Shown: positions 20,986-29,793 of the stretch, one piece after another | Numbering within the stretch: the first letter of the stretch is position 1 | How the letters are laid out: each line of letters opens with the position of its first letter | Assembly (NCBI GenBank): GCA_020161855.1 | Contig: JAIUNJ010000001.1 | Coordinates: 372,001 to 436,000 of the forward strand | Direction: 5' to 3' | DNA length: 64,000 nucleotides | From: Pseudomonadota bacterium | GTDB taxonomy: Bacteria; Pseudomonadota; Alphaproteobacteria; Rhizobiales; Aestuariivirgaceae | Notes under the pieces: generated by a model | Databases searched by the model: none | What the model saw: only the letters and a program-made list of their open reading frames with translations | Told to the model about the DNA's origin: nothing | Translations under genes and position numbers: made by a program

Positions 20986-22035
20986 CTACACGGGCATCAG
21001 TGCCCAATAATCAAGTTCGAGAACGACGCCGGGTTGCTCCGGCGTCGCTTCGTTTGTGGGGAAGGCTTCGCAGGAGAGATCGCGAGTGGCGCGGGTGAGA
21101 ATGCGGAGAGCGCCCACATCGGCGCGGCCTGAAGCGTGGGATTTCTCGCGGATCTCCGACCAGGCATAGACGGTGCCACCGGCAAAGAGCGGGGCAACAT
21201 GGCGGCCGCCATTGATGGCCGTGATGTGAAAGGCATTGGCGAGCCCATTGAAAGACAGGGCCCGGGCCAGCGAGATCACATGGCCGCCATAGATCAGCCT
21301 GCGGCCGAAGCGGCCCTTCGCTTCTGCCTGCTGGCTGAAATGGACGCGCGCGGTGTTCTGGTAGAGGCGGGTGGCGAGCTGGTGTTCTGCCTCTTCCACC
21401 GTCATGCCGTCGGCATGGTTGATCTTTTCTCCGACCGCATAGTCATTGAAGCGATGCGGCGCACCGGCATGCGCGTTGCTCCAGGCCTCTGCGGCGATGG
21501 GCGGACAGGCACCGCCCAGGGCCTCCGCCGAGACGTGGCTGGCAAGCACCGGGACGGTGGCAGCGCCTGACATCTGCGTTTCATTGCGCTTGCGCACCAT
21601 CACCCAGCGCACGAAGCTCAGCACGGCCTCGCCATGCTGGTTGCTGCCATGGGTACGGACATAGACAGTGCCCGTCTTGCCGCTGGAGTTTTCCTTGAGG
21701 CCGATCACCTGGCTTTCGGCATAAAGCGTATCGCCGGGATAGACGGTGTTGAGAAACTGGCATTCGGCATAGCCAAGATTGGCCACGGCATTGAGGGAGA
21801 TATCCGGAACCGTCTTTCCGAAGACGATGTGAAAGACGAGAAGATCGTCGACGGGGCTTCGTGGATAGCCAATGGTTTCGGCGAAGGCATCCGCCGACTG
21901 CACGGCGAAACGTGAACCGTAGAGGGCGGTGTAAAGCGCCTGGTCGCCTGCGGTCACGGTGCGCGGTGTGGCATGGACGATCACCTGCCCAAGGCTGAAA
22001 TCCTCGAAGAAATTTCCGGGGCTGGTTTTGCTCAT
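20986..22035 (-). CDS. mch: Mesaconyl-CoA hydratase (MaoC family)
   Basis: 349 residues with two hot-dog halves. The opening NPGNFFEDFSLGQVIVHATPRTVT-like block (here SPGNFFEDFSLGQVIVHATP) and YTALYGSRFAVQSA are characteristic of the ethylmalonyl-CoA pathway enzyme that hydrates mesaconyl-C1-CoA to beta-methylmalyl-CoA. Its start overlaps the stop of the lyase gene upstream (ATGA), matching consecutive pathway steps. The call is by sequence style and partner; other MaoC hydratases are a less likely alternative. Confidence 0.85.
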   Translation of the reverse strand: MSKTSPGNFFEDFSLGQVIVHATPRTVTAGDQALYTALYGSRFAVQSADAFAETIGYPRSPVDDLLVFHIVFGKTVPDISLNAVANLGYAECQFLNTVYPGDTLYAESQVIGLKENSSGKTGTVYVRTHGSNQHGEAVLSFVRWVMVRKRNETQMSGAATVPVLASHVSAEALGGACPPIAAEAWSNAHAGAPHRFNDYAVGEKINHADGMTVEEAEHQLATRLYQNTARVHFSQQAEAKGRFGRRLIYGGHVISLARALSFNGLANAFHITAINGGRHVAPLFAGGTVYAWSEIREKSHASGRADVGALRILTRATRDLSCEAFPTNEATPEQPGVVLELDYWALMPV

Positions 22036-22880
22036 GAGGCCACCGTAGCGGCGAGCGCTGTCACGCGCTCGGCCATGGCAAGGTGCAGCCGTTCCACCAT
22101 CCTGCCTTCGACCGTGATGACACCCTTGCTGGCGTTCTCCGGCAGCGCGAAGGCGGCAATCACCTGACGGGCCCAGTTTACCTCGCTCTCCGATGGCGAG
22201 AAGAGGCGGTTGCAGGTTTCGATCTGGGACGGATGGATCAGTGTCTTGCCGTCCATTCCGTATTCAACGCCTTGCCGGCATTCGGCCGCAAAGCCTTCCT
22301 CATCCCGGAAGTCGTTGTAGACCCCGTCGATGCAATCAAGACCGAAGGCCCGGGCGGCAAGCACCGTGGCGGAAAGTGCGGGCAGCAGGGCGGCCCGGGC
22401 CCGGCTGGCCTGCATGCGGGTATCCTTGATCAGGTCATTGGTGCCGAGGACGAAGCAGGCAAGGCCTGCCTTGCTTGAGGCGGCAGCGATGTCGCGAAGA
22501 TTGAGAATGGCGAGCGGTGTCTCGATCATCACCCACAGGGGGAGCCCACCGAGCAGTGCCGCGGCACGGGACACATCTTCGGCCGTTGAGACCTTGGGCA
22601 CCAGGATGGCATCGGGCGCCATGCCCCGGGCCGCCGTGATATCTTCCTCGCCCCAGGGCGTATCCAGGCCGTTGACCCTGACCACGCGCTCGCGCCGGCC
22701 GTAACCCCCGGCAGCGAGACTGGCTGCCAGTGTGGCCCGGGCCTCAAGCTTCGCCTCCGGCGCCACGGAATCCTCAAGATCGAAGATCAGCGCATCGGCA
22801 GCGAGACCTCGGGCTTTCTCCAGGGCCCGGGCATTGGCGGCGGGCATGTAGAGGACGCTGCGGCGGGGACGATAGGTCAT
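22032..22880 (-). CDS. CitE-like malyl-CoA lyase or thioesterase
   Basis: 282 residues of the HpcH/HpaI-CitE TIM-barrel superfamily: RRSVLYMPAANARALEKA, DALIFDLEDSVAPEAK (metal-binding acidic residues), ALLGGLPLWVMIETPLAIL and GKTLIHPSQIETCN. Next to mesaconyl-CoA hydratase this is either beta-methylmalyl/malyl-CoA lyase (Mcl1) or (S)-malyl-CoA thioesterase (Mcl2). The length, shorter than the ~320 residues of Mcl1, favours the CitE-like thioesterase type, but this is inference. Confidence 0.8.
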   Translation of the reverse strand: MTYRPRRSVLYMPAANARALEKARGLAADALIFDLEDSVAPEAKLEARATLAASLAAGGYGRRERVVRVNGLDTPWGEEDITAARGMAPDAILVPKVSTAEDVSRAAALLGGLPLWVMIETPLAILNLRDIAAASSKAGLACFVLGTNDLIKDTRMQASRARAALLPALSATVLAARAFGLDCIDGVYNDFRDEEGFAAECRQGVEYGMDGKTLIHPSQIETCNRLFSPSESEVNWARQVIAAFALPENASKGVITVEGRMVERLHLAMAERVTALAATVAS

Positions 22881-22979
22881 GTTCCAAGGTTAGCTATCGC
22901 GTTGCAGCATGGGTAGCAGACTTTTGTCACATCCCAGTTGGTCTTGAGCCTTTGCATGGGCTTGGGCATGGTGCGGCCC

Positions 22980-24149
22980 ATGACCCACTTTGATGTAGCC
23001 ATTGTCGGCGGCGGTATCGTCGGCAGCTCCACCGCCTATTACCTGCGCAAGAACGGCTTCACCGGCTCGATCGGCCTCTTCGAACAGGACATGAGCTTCA
23101 AGCGGGCCTGCACCTCCCTGTCCTGGGGTGGCATCCGCCAGCAGTTCTCGACCCCGGAGAACATCCGCCTGTCGCAGTTCGGCCTGGCCCTGATCCGCAA
23201 TCTCAAGGACGAATTCGGCCCCGAGGCCGATATCGGCTTCAAGGAGCAGGGCTATCTGGTGCTGGCCACGGAAGGCAGCGTTGCCGTTCTGGAGGAGAAC
23301 CAGAAGCTGCAGCGTTCCATGGGAGCCGACACCGAGATCTATTGGGGCGCCGACATGGCCAGGCGCTTTCCCTGGATTAATTTTGACGGCATTGCCGCCG
23401 CCTCCTTTGGGCCGCGCAACGAAGGCTGGTTCGATCCCTATTCCCTGATGAGCATCGTGCGCAAGGCAGCGCTGGCGCGTGATGTGACGCTGGTGCAGCA
23501 GGCGGTGGCGGGCATCGGGCGCAATGGCAAGATCACATCGCTGAGCACCGCAGGCGGCGAGACCTTCACCGTGGGCGCGCTCGTCAATGCGGCCGGGGCC
23601 AGCGCCGGGGCGGTTGCGGGCTTCGCCGGCATCGAGCTTCCTGTCTCGCCTGCCAAGCGCTTCGTCTATGTCATCGATTGCCCGGGGGCCTCGGAAGCGA
23701 TGCGCAAGGGGCCGCTCACTTTCGACGTGACCGGCGAATACTTCCGTCCGGAAGGCCGCAACTTCATCTGGGGCTTCACCCCGAGTGATGACGAGGAGCC
23801 GAAGGTCAAGGATTGGGAGATGGACGAGAGCTGGTTTGAAAACCGCATCTGGCCCGCCCTTGCCAGCCGTGTTCCCGCTTTCGAGGCGGTGAAGATGATT
23901 GGTGGCTGGATCGGCCACTATGACTACAACTGGTTCGATCATAACGGCATCATCGGCCGCCACCCGGACATCGAGAATTTCTATTTTGCCAATGGCTTCT
24001 CCGGCCACGGCATCCAGCAGGGCCCGGCGACGGGCAATGCCATCGCCGAACTGATCTGCTTCGGCGGCTATCGCACCATCGATCTTGCACGGCTCGGTTA
24101 TGAGCGCTTGCAGCGCAAGGAGCCGCTGTTCGAGAAGAACATCTTCTGA
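22980..24149 (+). CDS. FAD-dependent amine/amino acid oxidoreductase (DAO family)
   Basis: 389 residues. FAD-binding loop DVAIVGGGIVGSSTAYYL at the N-terminus, then TSLSWGGIRQQFSTPENIRLS and a C-terminal FANGFSGHGIQQGPATGNA block, the pattern of sarcosine oxidase beta/FOXRED1-like DAO proteins. It probably oxidises a secondary or N-methylated amine; the substrate is unknown. The ATG at 22980 is chosen because the flavin loop then starts at residue 5; upstream in-frame ATGs at 22938, 22956 and 22968 are possible. pdxY follows one base after its stop. Confidence 0.8.
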   Translation: MTHFDVAIVGGGIVGSSTAYYLRKNGFTGSIGLFEQDMSFKRACTSLSWGGIRQQFSTPENIRLSQFGLALIRNLKDEFGPEADIGFKEQGYLVLATEGSVAVLEENQKLQRSMGADTEIYWGADMARRFPWINFDGIAAASFGPRNEGWFDPYSLMSIVRKAALARDVTLVQQAVAGIGRNGKITSLSTAGGETFTVGALVNAAGASAGAVAGFAGIELPVSPAKRFVYVIDCPGASEAMRKGPLTFDVTGEYFRPEGRNFIWGFTPSDDEEPKVKDWEMDESWFENRIWPALASRVPAFEAVKMIGGWIGHYDYNWFDHNGIIGRHPDIENFYFANGFSGHGIQQGPATGNAIAELICFGGYRTIDLARLGYERLQRKEPLFEKNIF

Positions 24150-24150
24150 G

Positions 24151-24918
24151 ATGGCCAAGGTCCTCTCCATTTCATCGCAGGTGGTGTGGGGACCGGTTGG
24201 CAATACGGCGGCAGTGCCGGTGCTGCAGGCATGCGGGCATGAGGTTCTGCAGGTGCCGACGATCCTGCTCTCGCATCATCCGGGCCATGGCAGGCCTGCC
24301 GCGCAGCGGACCGACGCGGCGTTTCTGGCAGCCTTGCTGGAATCGGTGGCCGGGAAGGGCGGGCTTTCCGATTGTGATGGCGTGCTCACAGGCTATTTCG
24401 CCAGCGCCGAGCAGGTTGTCATGGTGGCGCGCGTCATCGCCAACCTGCAACAGGAGAACCCGGCGCTTCAGGTGCTTGTCGACCCGGTCATGGGCGACGG
24501 TGGCAGTCTCTATGTGGCCGAGGAGATCGCCATGGCGATTCGCGACCAGCTCGTGCCACTGGCCTCGATCCTGACGCCCAATGTCTTTGAACTGGCGTGG
24601 CTTGCGGGAGAACCTGTGACGGATGAGGAAACGGCGCAGGATGCGGCAAGACGGGTGGGCTCTCCGGAAACACTCGTGACCTCGCTTCCGGTCGACGATA
24701 ACCACCTTGGAACCCTGCTTGTGCATGATCATCACGCGACCCTCTCGACGGCGCAGAAGTTGCCACGCGTGCCGCATGGCACCGGCGATTTTCTGGCGGG
24801 AGCCTATCTGGGTGAGCGTCTGCTGACGCCGCCTGCGAATGCCTTTCCGGCAGCCATGGCGCGGCTCAACAGGGCCATTGCCGCATCGGCGGGCCAGTCA
24901 TGGCTCAAGATAAACTGA
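24151..24918 (+). CDS. pdxY: Pyridoxal kinase PdxY
   Basis: 255 residues. It begins MAKVLSISSQVVWGPVGNTA; the substrate and ATP regions show VDPVMGDGGSLYV, ILTPNVFELAWLAG and the anion-hole motif HGTGDFLAGAYLG. It phosphorylates pyridoxal in the B6 salvage route. The last 19 bases overlap the next gene. Confidence 0.9.
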   Translation: MAKVLSISSQVVWGPVGNTAAVPVLQACGHEVLQVPTILLSHHPGHGRPAAQRTDAAFLAALLESVAGKGGLSDCDGVLTGYFASAEQVVMVARVIANLQQENPALQVLVDPVMGDGGSLYVAEEIAMAIRDQLVPLASILTPNVFELAWLAGEPVTDEETAQDAARRVGSPETLVTSLPVDDNHLGTLLVHDHHATLSTAQKLPRVPHGTGDFLAGAYLGERLLTPPANAFPAAMARLNRAIAASAGQSWLKIN

Positions 24919-25616
24919 CGCCAGTCATCGGTGTTGATGGTTGCCCGGCCGGCTGGATCGCCGTCATCTGGGGCGAAACGCTGGCGCACCGGCTCTATCC
25001 GCATTTTGTGGACATTCTGGCTGAAGACGCGTCGGTCATCGCCGTCGATATTCCGATCGGCTTGCCGCCACTTTCAGGCCGGGTGGCGGAGCGGGCAACG
25101 CGTGCCGTGCTGGGTGAAAGGCAATCCAGTGTCTTCACGGTTCCTGCGCGGGCAAGCTTTGCGGCCGGTGACTATCGCGCGGCCTGCAACATGAACCTGC
25201 TGCATTCCGAGCCGCCGCGGAAGATTTCCAAGCAGTGCCACGGGATCTTTCCAAAGATCCGCGAGGTTGATGCCCTGATGACGACGGAGCTGCAACGGCG
25301 CGTCCACGAAGTGCATCCGGAAGCTGCCTTCTGGGCCATGAATGGAAAGGTGCCGGTGCCCTTTGCCAAGAAGGTTCGCTCTGACAACCACCGGCCCGGT
25401 CTGGACTATCGACGGCAGTTGCTGCGCGACAACGGCTTCCCGCTCGCGACCCTTCCGGAGAGCCACTACCGCCGCAGCGATGTCGGTGAAGATGACCTGC
25501 TGGATGCCTGTGCGGCCGCCTGGTCGGCGCGGCGCATTCTGCATGGCCTGCATCTGGAATTCCCGGCGCAGGAATACCGCGATGAAAAAGGCCTGCGCAT
25601 GGTCATCAAGGCGTGA
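24900..25616 (+). CDS. DUF429 family protein, predicted RNase H-like
   Basis: 238 residues. VIGVDGCPAGWIAVIWG at the N-terminus and IAVDIPIGLPP are the acidic strands of the DUF429 (RNase H-like fold) family; VHEVHPEAAFWAMNG and SDVGEDDLLDACAAAW supply the later acidic residues. Nuclease activity is predicted from the fold only. Its start codon lies inside pdxY in another frame, so the two are probably coupled. Confidence 0.8.
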   Translation: MAQDKLTPVIGVDGCPAGWIAVIWGETLAHRLYPHFVDILAEDASVIAVDIPIGLPPLSGRVAERATRAVLGERQSSVFTVPARASFAAGDYRAACNMNLLHSEPPRKISKQCHGIFPKIREVDALMTTELQRRVHEVHPEAAFWAMNGKVPVPFAKKVRSDNHRPGLDYRRQLLRDNGFPLATLPESHYRRSDVGEDDLLDACAAAWSARRILHGLHLEFPAQEYRDEKGLRMVIKA

Positions 25617-25692
25617 TCACGGCATCCTTCATGTCTTGACTCAGCGCCGCTTCCGGGCTTGCTGCGCGCCACAGAAAACGGGTTTGAAAGAC

Positions 25693-26625
25693 ATGCAGAC
25701 ATCACATCCCCACAATGCCCTTCTTGGCAAGCCCGTTGCCGATGAAATCCTGTCCAAGGTGAAAGACGGCGTGGGTGAGCTTGAGGCCCGCGGCTGGCCG
25801 GTGAAGCTTGTCTCGATCACCATCGGCGATGTGCCTGCGGTCAATCTCTATGTGCGTAATCAGGCCCGGGGTGCTGAACGGGCGGGCATCCGCTTCGAAG
25901 AGCGCAACCTGCCCGAGACAGTTTCTCTGGTGGAGATGCTCGGCATCCTTGCAGCCCTCAATACCGATCCGCGCGTCACAGGCATCATCATCCAGAGGCC
26001 GGTGCCGAAGCATCTCAACATCCGCGAATTGCAGACAGCCATTCATCCGCTGAAAGACGTGGAGGGCATGCATCCGGTCTCGATAGGCAATATCGTCTAT
26101 CGTGACGTGGCGCTGGCGCCTTGCACGGCAGCGGCTTCGGTCGAGCTTCTGCGGCGCACGGGCCTGACACTGGAGGGTCTCAACGCCGTGGTCATCGGCC
26201 ACTCCGAGATTGTCGGAAAGCCCATTGCCTTCCTGCTCATGGCGGAAGGCGCCACCGTTACTGTGTGCCACCACATGACGCGCAATCTCGCCATTCATTC
26301 ACGTGCGGCCGATGCTGTCTTTATTGCCGTGGGCAAGCCGCGCTTCATCACCGCTGACATGATCAAGCCTGGCGCGGCGGTGATCGACATCGGCATCAAT
26401 CAGATCGAAGACCATGGCAAATCGATCACCGTCGGTGACGTCGATTTCGATCCTTGCGCGCAGGTGGCAGGCTGGATCACGCCGGTACCGGGTGGCGTTG
26501 GCCCCGTCACCGTCTCGATCCTGATGCGCAATGCCCTCACTGCGGCGCAGACACAGGCGCGCTTCTATGCCGAGCAGTTCGGCAGCACGGGCGGACCTGT
26601 CGGGATTGCGCCCGCCGCCTCATAA
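25693..26625 (+). CDS. folD: Divergent FolD-like methylene-THF dehydrogenase, catalytic residues changed
   Basis: 310 residues with the full FolD two-domain layout. At the active site, Tyr53 is kept, but the catalytic lysine that follows it by four residues is Gln57 (LYVRNQARG). The folate-site KDVDG is KDVEG (Glu124 for Asp). QLPLP reads QRPVP (Gln101 kept). The cofactor loop GRS reads GHS (His170). In known FolD/MTHFD enzymes Lys-to-Gln at this site removes cyclohydrolase activity. This is therefore probably a specialised paralogue rather than the housekeeping bifunctional enzyme. The start ATG was chosen to match the family N-terminus; the longer frame runs into DUF429. Confidence 0.85.
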   Translation: MQTSHPHNALLGKPVADEILSKVKDGVGELEARGWPVKLVSITIGDVPAVNLYVRNQARGAERAGIRFEERNLPETVSLVEMLGILAALNTDPRVTGIIIQRPVPKHLNIRELQTAIHPLKDVEGMHPVSIGNIVYRDVALAPCTAAASVELLRRTGLTLEGLNAVVIGHSEIVGKPIAFLLMAEGATVTVCHHMTRNLAIHSRAADAVFIAVGKPRFITADMIKPGAAVIDIGINQIEDHGKSITVGDVDFDPCAQVAGWITPVPGGVGPVTVSILMRNALTAAQTQARFYAEQFGSTGGPVGIAPAAS

Positions 26626-26817
26626 GGCGCCAATCTGGGCTCGGCTGACCATGAGCTTCACCTGCTCGCGCGCCAGCCGCACCTCCTCGCGCATGCGCCG
26701 GAGTTCGCGGATTTCATCTGCGGTGAGGAAGGACAGATCTTCCTGCCGTCTTCCGGTGTTTCTGAATAATCTCCCGACCAGGAGATCGAAAAGTGACAAG
26801 GGCATAAGCCGCTCCAT
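26620..26817 (-). CDS. Small hypothetical protein with charged helix
   Basis: 65 residues starting MERLMPLSLFDLLVGRLFR; the second half (DEIRELRRMREEVRLAREQ) is a strongly charged, probably coiled-coil helix. I do not recognise a family. It runs convergently into the folD stop with a six-base overlap. The coding call rests on the amphipathic sequence and lack of any competing gene; the ATG at 26805 is an alternative start. Confidence 0.5.
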   Translation of the reverse strand: MERLMPLSLFDLLVGRLFRNTGRRQEDLSFLTADEIRELRRMREEVRLAREQVKLMVSRAQIGAL

Positions 26818-26883
26818 GCGGCTTTCAGGCAAGTGAAAGCCGGTATTCGCATAAGATGGGGAATCGCAAGGCGGCCGCAGCAT

Positions 26884-27112
26884 TGCGGGACGCGCATCGC
26901 GAAGAATGATTCTGGTTGTAAGAGAAGGCGCCTGAGGCGCGAGATACGCTTAACCGCTCAAGGCACCGGACCTTGAGACGGCCCGGAGATCAGCGTCGCG
27001 TAGTTCCATGCTCCATTTTCTGATCTCCTGCGTTCTGTTTGAGGACACGGCGGATACGCGCGCGCCCTCGATTTGTGAAGCCGCGCGGCGAGAAGAAGCG
27101 CCGATGTTGTTT
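26884..27112. other. Intergenic spacer before the htpG 3' end
   Basis: No gene was found in these bases between the small hypothetical gene and the end of htpG. A short GC-rich repeat (GGCGCCTGAGGCGC) near 26927-26940 could form a hairpin. No T-run follows it, and no tRNA-like fold was recognised. Confidence 0.4.
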
Positions 27113-28990
27113 TTATGCCACGGCGCGTTGCATGACGTCAGCCAGGCGTCGCGCGAAGGCCGCGGGATCAGACACCTGCTCGCCCTCGAGGATCATGGCC
27201 TGGTCGAGCAGCAGGAAGGCTGCATCGGAAACACTCTCGGCGCCCTTCGCCGCAACGCGCGCGGCAAGCTGCCTGATGAGCGCATGGCCCGCGTTGATCT
27301 CAAGCACCGGTGCGCTCAGGTTGACGCCTGAATCCTTCTGGCGCGAGAGCAGCCGTTCCATGGTGCGGTCCATGTAGCCATCATTGACAAGGCAGACGGC
27401 ACTGTCGGTCAGGCGCTTGGAGGCCCGGACGTCTTTCACCTTGTCACCGAGAGCCTGCTTGAGAGCAGCCATCAGCGTGGCGCTGGCCGCATCGGGCGGC
27501 GCCTCCTCATCCTTGGCACCGGCCGGTTTGATCTTGTCGAGATCAGCCGCACCTTGCGTCACCGAGGTGAAGGGCTTGCCGTCGAAGCCAAGTGCCGTCC
27601 GCACCCAGAAACTGTCCACCGGGTCGGTCAGAAGCAGCACTTCGATATCGCGCGCTTTGTAGCCCTCAAGCTGCGGGCTTGCGGCAGCCTTGGCGGCATC
27701 CTCGGCGGTGAGATAATAGATCGCGGTCTGGTTTTCCTTGAGGCCGTTCACATAGTCGCGAAGCGTCAGGCTCTCAGCCTTGGTGGAGCGGAAGCGCGCG
27801 ATATCGAAAAGCTGGTCGCGGCGCTCCATGTCCTCGTAGAGGCCTTCCTTGATGACGGGCGCGAATTCGTTCCAGATCCTGCTGAAGGTGGCATTGTCCT
27901 GTTCAGCGCATTTCTTGAGTTCGCTGAGCACGCGGTTGGTGACGGCCTTGCGGATCGATGCCACGTCCGGGTTGTTCTGCAGCATCTCGCGCGACAGGTT
28001 GAGCGGCATGTCGGCGGAATCGATCACGCCGCGGATGAAGCGCAGGTAAGGCGGCAGCAGTGCTGCGTCGTCGGCAATGAAGACGCGGCGCACATAGAGT
28101 TTCTGGCGGCCTTTGCGCTCGGGATCATAGAGATCGAAGGGCTTCTCGCCGGGGATATAGAGCAGGACATTGTATTCCTGGCGGCCTTCGGCGCGATAAT
28201 GGATGGTGAGGGCCGGATCGCCGCCGCCCATGGAAAGGCTGGTGAAGAATTCCTTGTGCTGGTCGGGCGTCACGTCGTTCTTGCTGCGCATCCAGATGGC
28301 GCTGCCGGAATTGATCTGGCGGCGGTTGTCCTTGTCCGTCGCGAGCTGGATCGGGTGGGCGATATGGTCGGAATAGGCCTTCACCACCTGCTCGAGTTTC
28401 CAGTCCTCGAGATAGTCGCGGCAATCGGGCTTGAGATGCAGGATGATGCTGGTGCCTCGCGGCCGCGCGCCTGCGCTGCTCACCGTGTAGGTGCCAAGAC
28501 CATCCGACACCCAGACATGGGCCTCACTGGCGCCGGCCTTGCGGGAGAAGACCTCGACCTTTCCGGCCACCATGAAGGCGGCATAGAAGCCGACACCGAA
28601 CTGGCCGATGAGGGATGGCGCATCCTTGGCGGAGGCCATGTAGGCCTCGGTGCCTGATCTTGCGATGGTGCCGAGGTTCGAGGCCAGTTCGTCCGCTGTC
28701 ATGCCGATGCCGGTGTCGCTCACCGTCAGCGTGCCTGCTTCCTTGTCGGCGGCGATGACGATCTCGAGGCCTGGCTCCTGTTCCAGCAGGGCGGGCGTGG
28801 CGATGGCCTCGTAGCGCAGCTTGTCGAGGGCGTCTGAGGCATTGGATATGAGCTCGCGCAGGAAGACGTCACGGTCGGAATAGACCGAATGCACCATCAG
28901 CTGGAGAAGCTTGGCGACCTCGGCCTGGAAGGCCTGGGGTTCGCCTGATGTTGCGGGAGTTGATGGGGTCTTCTTGCTGGCCTTTGTCAT
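27113..28990 (-). CDS. htpG: Chaperone protein HtpG (Hsp90)
   Basis: 625 residues. The GHKL ATPase domain shows FLRELISNASDALDKLR, VSDTGIGMT and IGQFGVGFYAAFMV; the middle domain has the Hsp90 block GVIDSADMPLNLSREMLQ; the C-terminal dimerisation region follows. An ATP-dependent cytosolic chaperone. The ATG at 28990 is chosen because a heat-shock-type promoter overlaps the earlier ATG (29026), so that codon would lie at or before the transcript start. Confidence 0.96.
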   Translation of the reverse strand: MTKASKKTPSTPATSGEPQAFQAEVAKLLQLMVHSVYSDRDVFLRELISNASDALDKLRYEAIATPALLEQEPGLEIVIAADKEAGTLTVSDTGIGMTADELASNLGTIARSGTEAYMASAKDAPSLIGQFGVGFYAAFMVAGKVEVFSRKAGASEAHVWVSDGLGTYTVSSAGARPRGTSIILHLKPDCRDYLEDWKLEQVVKAYSDHIAHPIQLATDKDNRRQINSGSAIWMRSKNDVTPDQHKEFFTSLSMGGGDPALTIHYRAEGRQEYNVLLYIPGEKPFDLYDPERKGRQKLYVRRVFIADDAALLPPYLRFIRGVIDSADMPLNLSREMLQNNPDVASIRKAVTNRVLSELKKCAEQDNATFSRIWNEFAPVIKEGLYEDMERRDQLFDIARFRSTKAESLTLRDYVNGLKENQTAIYYLTAEDAAKAAASPQLEGYKARDIEVLLLTDPVDSFWVRTALGFDGKPFTSVTQGAADLDKIKPAGAKDEEAPPDAASATLMAALKQALGDKVKDVRASKRLTDSAVCLVNDGYMDRTMERLLSRQKDSGVNLSAPVLEINAGHALIRQLAARVAAKGAESVSDAAFLLLDQAMILEGEQVSDPAAFARRLADVMQRAVA

Positions 28991-29022
28991 GGTCTTCTGC
29001 GTGATGTTGCCTGTCGCAGCAG

Positions 29023-29053
29023 CCATATCGGTTTTGAACCGGGGGGCGTCAAG
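29023..29053 (-). promoter_or_regulatory. Heat-shock (RpoH-type) promoter of htpG
   Basis: On the minus strand CTTGAC (29053-29048) is followed after 16 bases by CCGATATGG (29031-29023), close to the sigma-32 pattern CTTGA and CCCATAT used before alphaproteobacterial heat-shock genes. It stands 33 bases before the htpG start chosen here. Confidence 0.55.
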
Positions 29054-29068
29054 CCTTGTGGGAGATAC

Positions 29069-29095
29069 AAAAAAAGCGGCCGGAGAACCGGCCGC
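29069..29095 (-). terminator. Strong intrinsic terminator just upstream of the htpG promoter
   Basis: A perfect 8-bp GC stem (GCGGCCGG with CCGGCCGC) with a four-base loop, followed on the minus strand by seven T. It stops leftward transcription 16 bases before the htpG -35 box, yet no leftward gene is seen immediately behind it. Confidence 0.8.
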
Positions 29096-29336
29096 CGAGA
29101 CGCAACACCTCACTTGGGTATAGGGGAGGCCCGGCCGGATATGCGGACGTCGGGGGGCTGGGGGGCTTGAGAACCGAGGGCCTTCCAGCCGGGCCTTGAG
29201 GCAACGATGGGAATGTCGCCCCGGGCTGTGTCGGCCTCTTGGCGCAATTGCGGCGAAAGCGGGGAATTTGGCCCTTGCCAAAGCACCGGCGCAGACGCCA
29301 TTGTTGCAGGCAGATGACAGGCGGGAGGCTATCCCC

Positions 29337-29720
29337 ATGGATCTGGATACAAGTGTCGAACACCGTTCCGGCGGGCAGGAAACGGGACAAGTCATCCGTT
29401 TTCCGGGCGCCGCCGCAAAAGCGAACATCGCCTTCAACCGATCAGAACTGGCCGAGATTCTCAATCTCTATGGACGTCATGTCGCCGAGGGTGAGTGGCG
29501 CGATTACGCCATGGAATTCGGGCGGGAGGCGGCCGTCTTTGCAATCTTCCGCAGGGCGTCCGAACAGCCGCTCTATCGGATCGTCAAGACACCGGCCAAT
29601 GCCCGCAAGCAAGGCCAGTATTCCGTGCTGGCGCAGGGCGGACTCATTCTCAAGCGCGGCCATGAGCTGGCGCAGGTCCTGCGCGTACTGGTGAAGAAAC
29701 CGAAGCTCGCGGACGGCTGA
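29337..29720 (+). CDS. DUF2794 domain protein
   Basis: 127 residues. The central block (FNRSELAEILNLYGRHVAEGEWRDYAMEF-like, continuing AVFAIFRRASEQPLYRIVK) matches the alphaproteobacterial DUF2794 family. Function unknown; a small soluble protein. The ATG at 29337 has GGGAGG ahead of it. It is followed by a bidirectional terminator shared with the BI-1 gene. Confidence 0.8.
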   Translation: MDLDTSVEHRSGGQETGQVIRFPGAAAKANIAFNRSELAEILNLYGRHVAEGEWRDYAMEFGREAAVFAIFRRASEQPLYRIVKTPANARKQGQYSVLAQGGLILKRGHELAQVLRVLVKKPKLADG

Positions 29721-29745
29721 ACAAGCAAGCATCTCCTGCAAGCAA

Positions 29746-29771
29746 AAAGGCCCCGGTTTCCCGGGGCCTTT
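29746..29771. terminator. Bidirectional terminator between DUF2794 and BI-1 genes
   Basis: An 11-bp stem (AAAGGCCCCGG with CCGGGGCCTTT) around a four-base loop, with A-run on the left and T-run on the right. It can end transcripts arriving from both sides, and both flanking genes point toward it. Confidence 0.85.
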
Positions 29772-29793
29772 CGCATGTGCTGCCGTTGTATCG

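Larger units (their letters stand above)
28991..29336. other. Divergent spacer between htpG and the DUF2794 gene
   Basis: These 346 bases hold the htpG promoter and a leftward terminator just behind it, both listed separately. The part from about 29100 to 29320 has no open frame I trust on either strand and should include the promoter of the rightward gene. GGGAGG before 29337 is that gene's ribosome site. Confidence 0.5.

Noticed and set aside
26884-27112. tRNA or attachment site in the spacer beside htpG
   Set aside because: No T-loop GGTTCAA-like motif, acceptor pairing or flanking direct repeat; no integrase gene in the window.
29096-29330. 6S, SRP or other known structural RNA ending at the terminator near 29.08 kb
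   Set aside because: None of the conserved loop sequences of these RNAs is present on the minus strand; only the terminator itself is solid.
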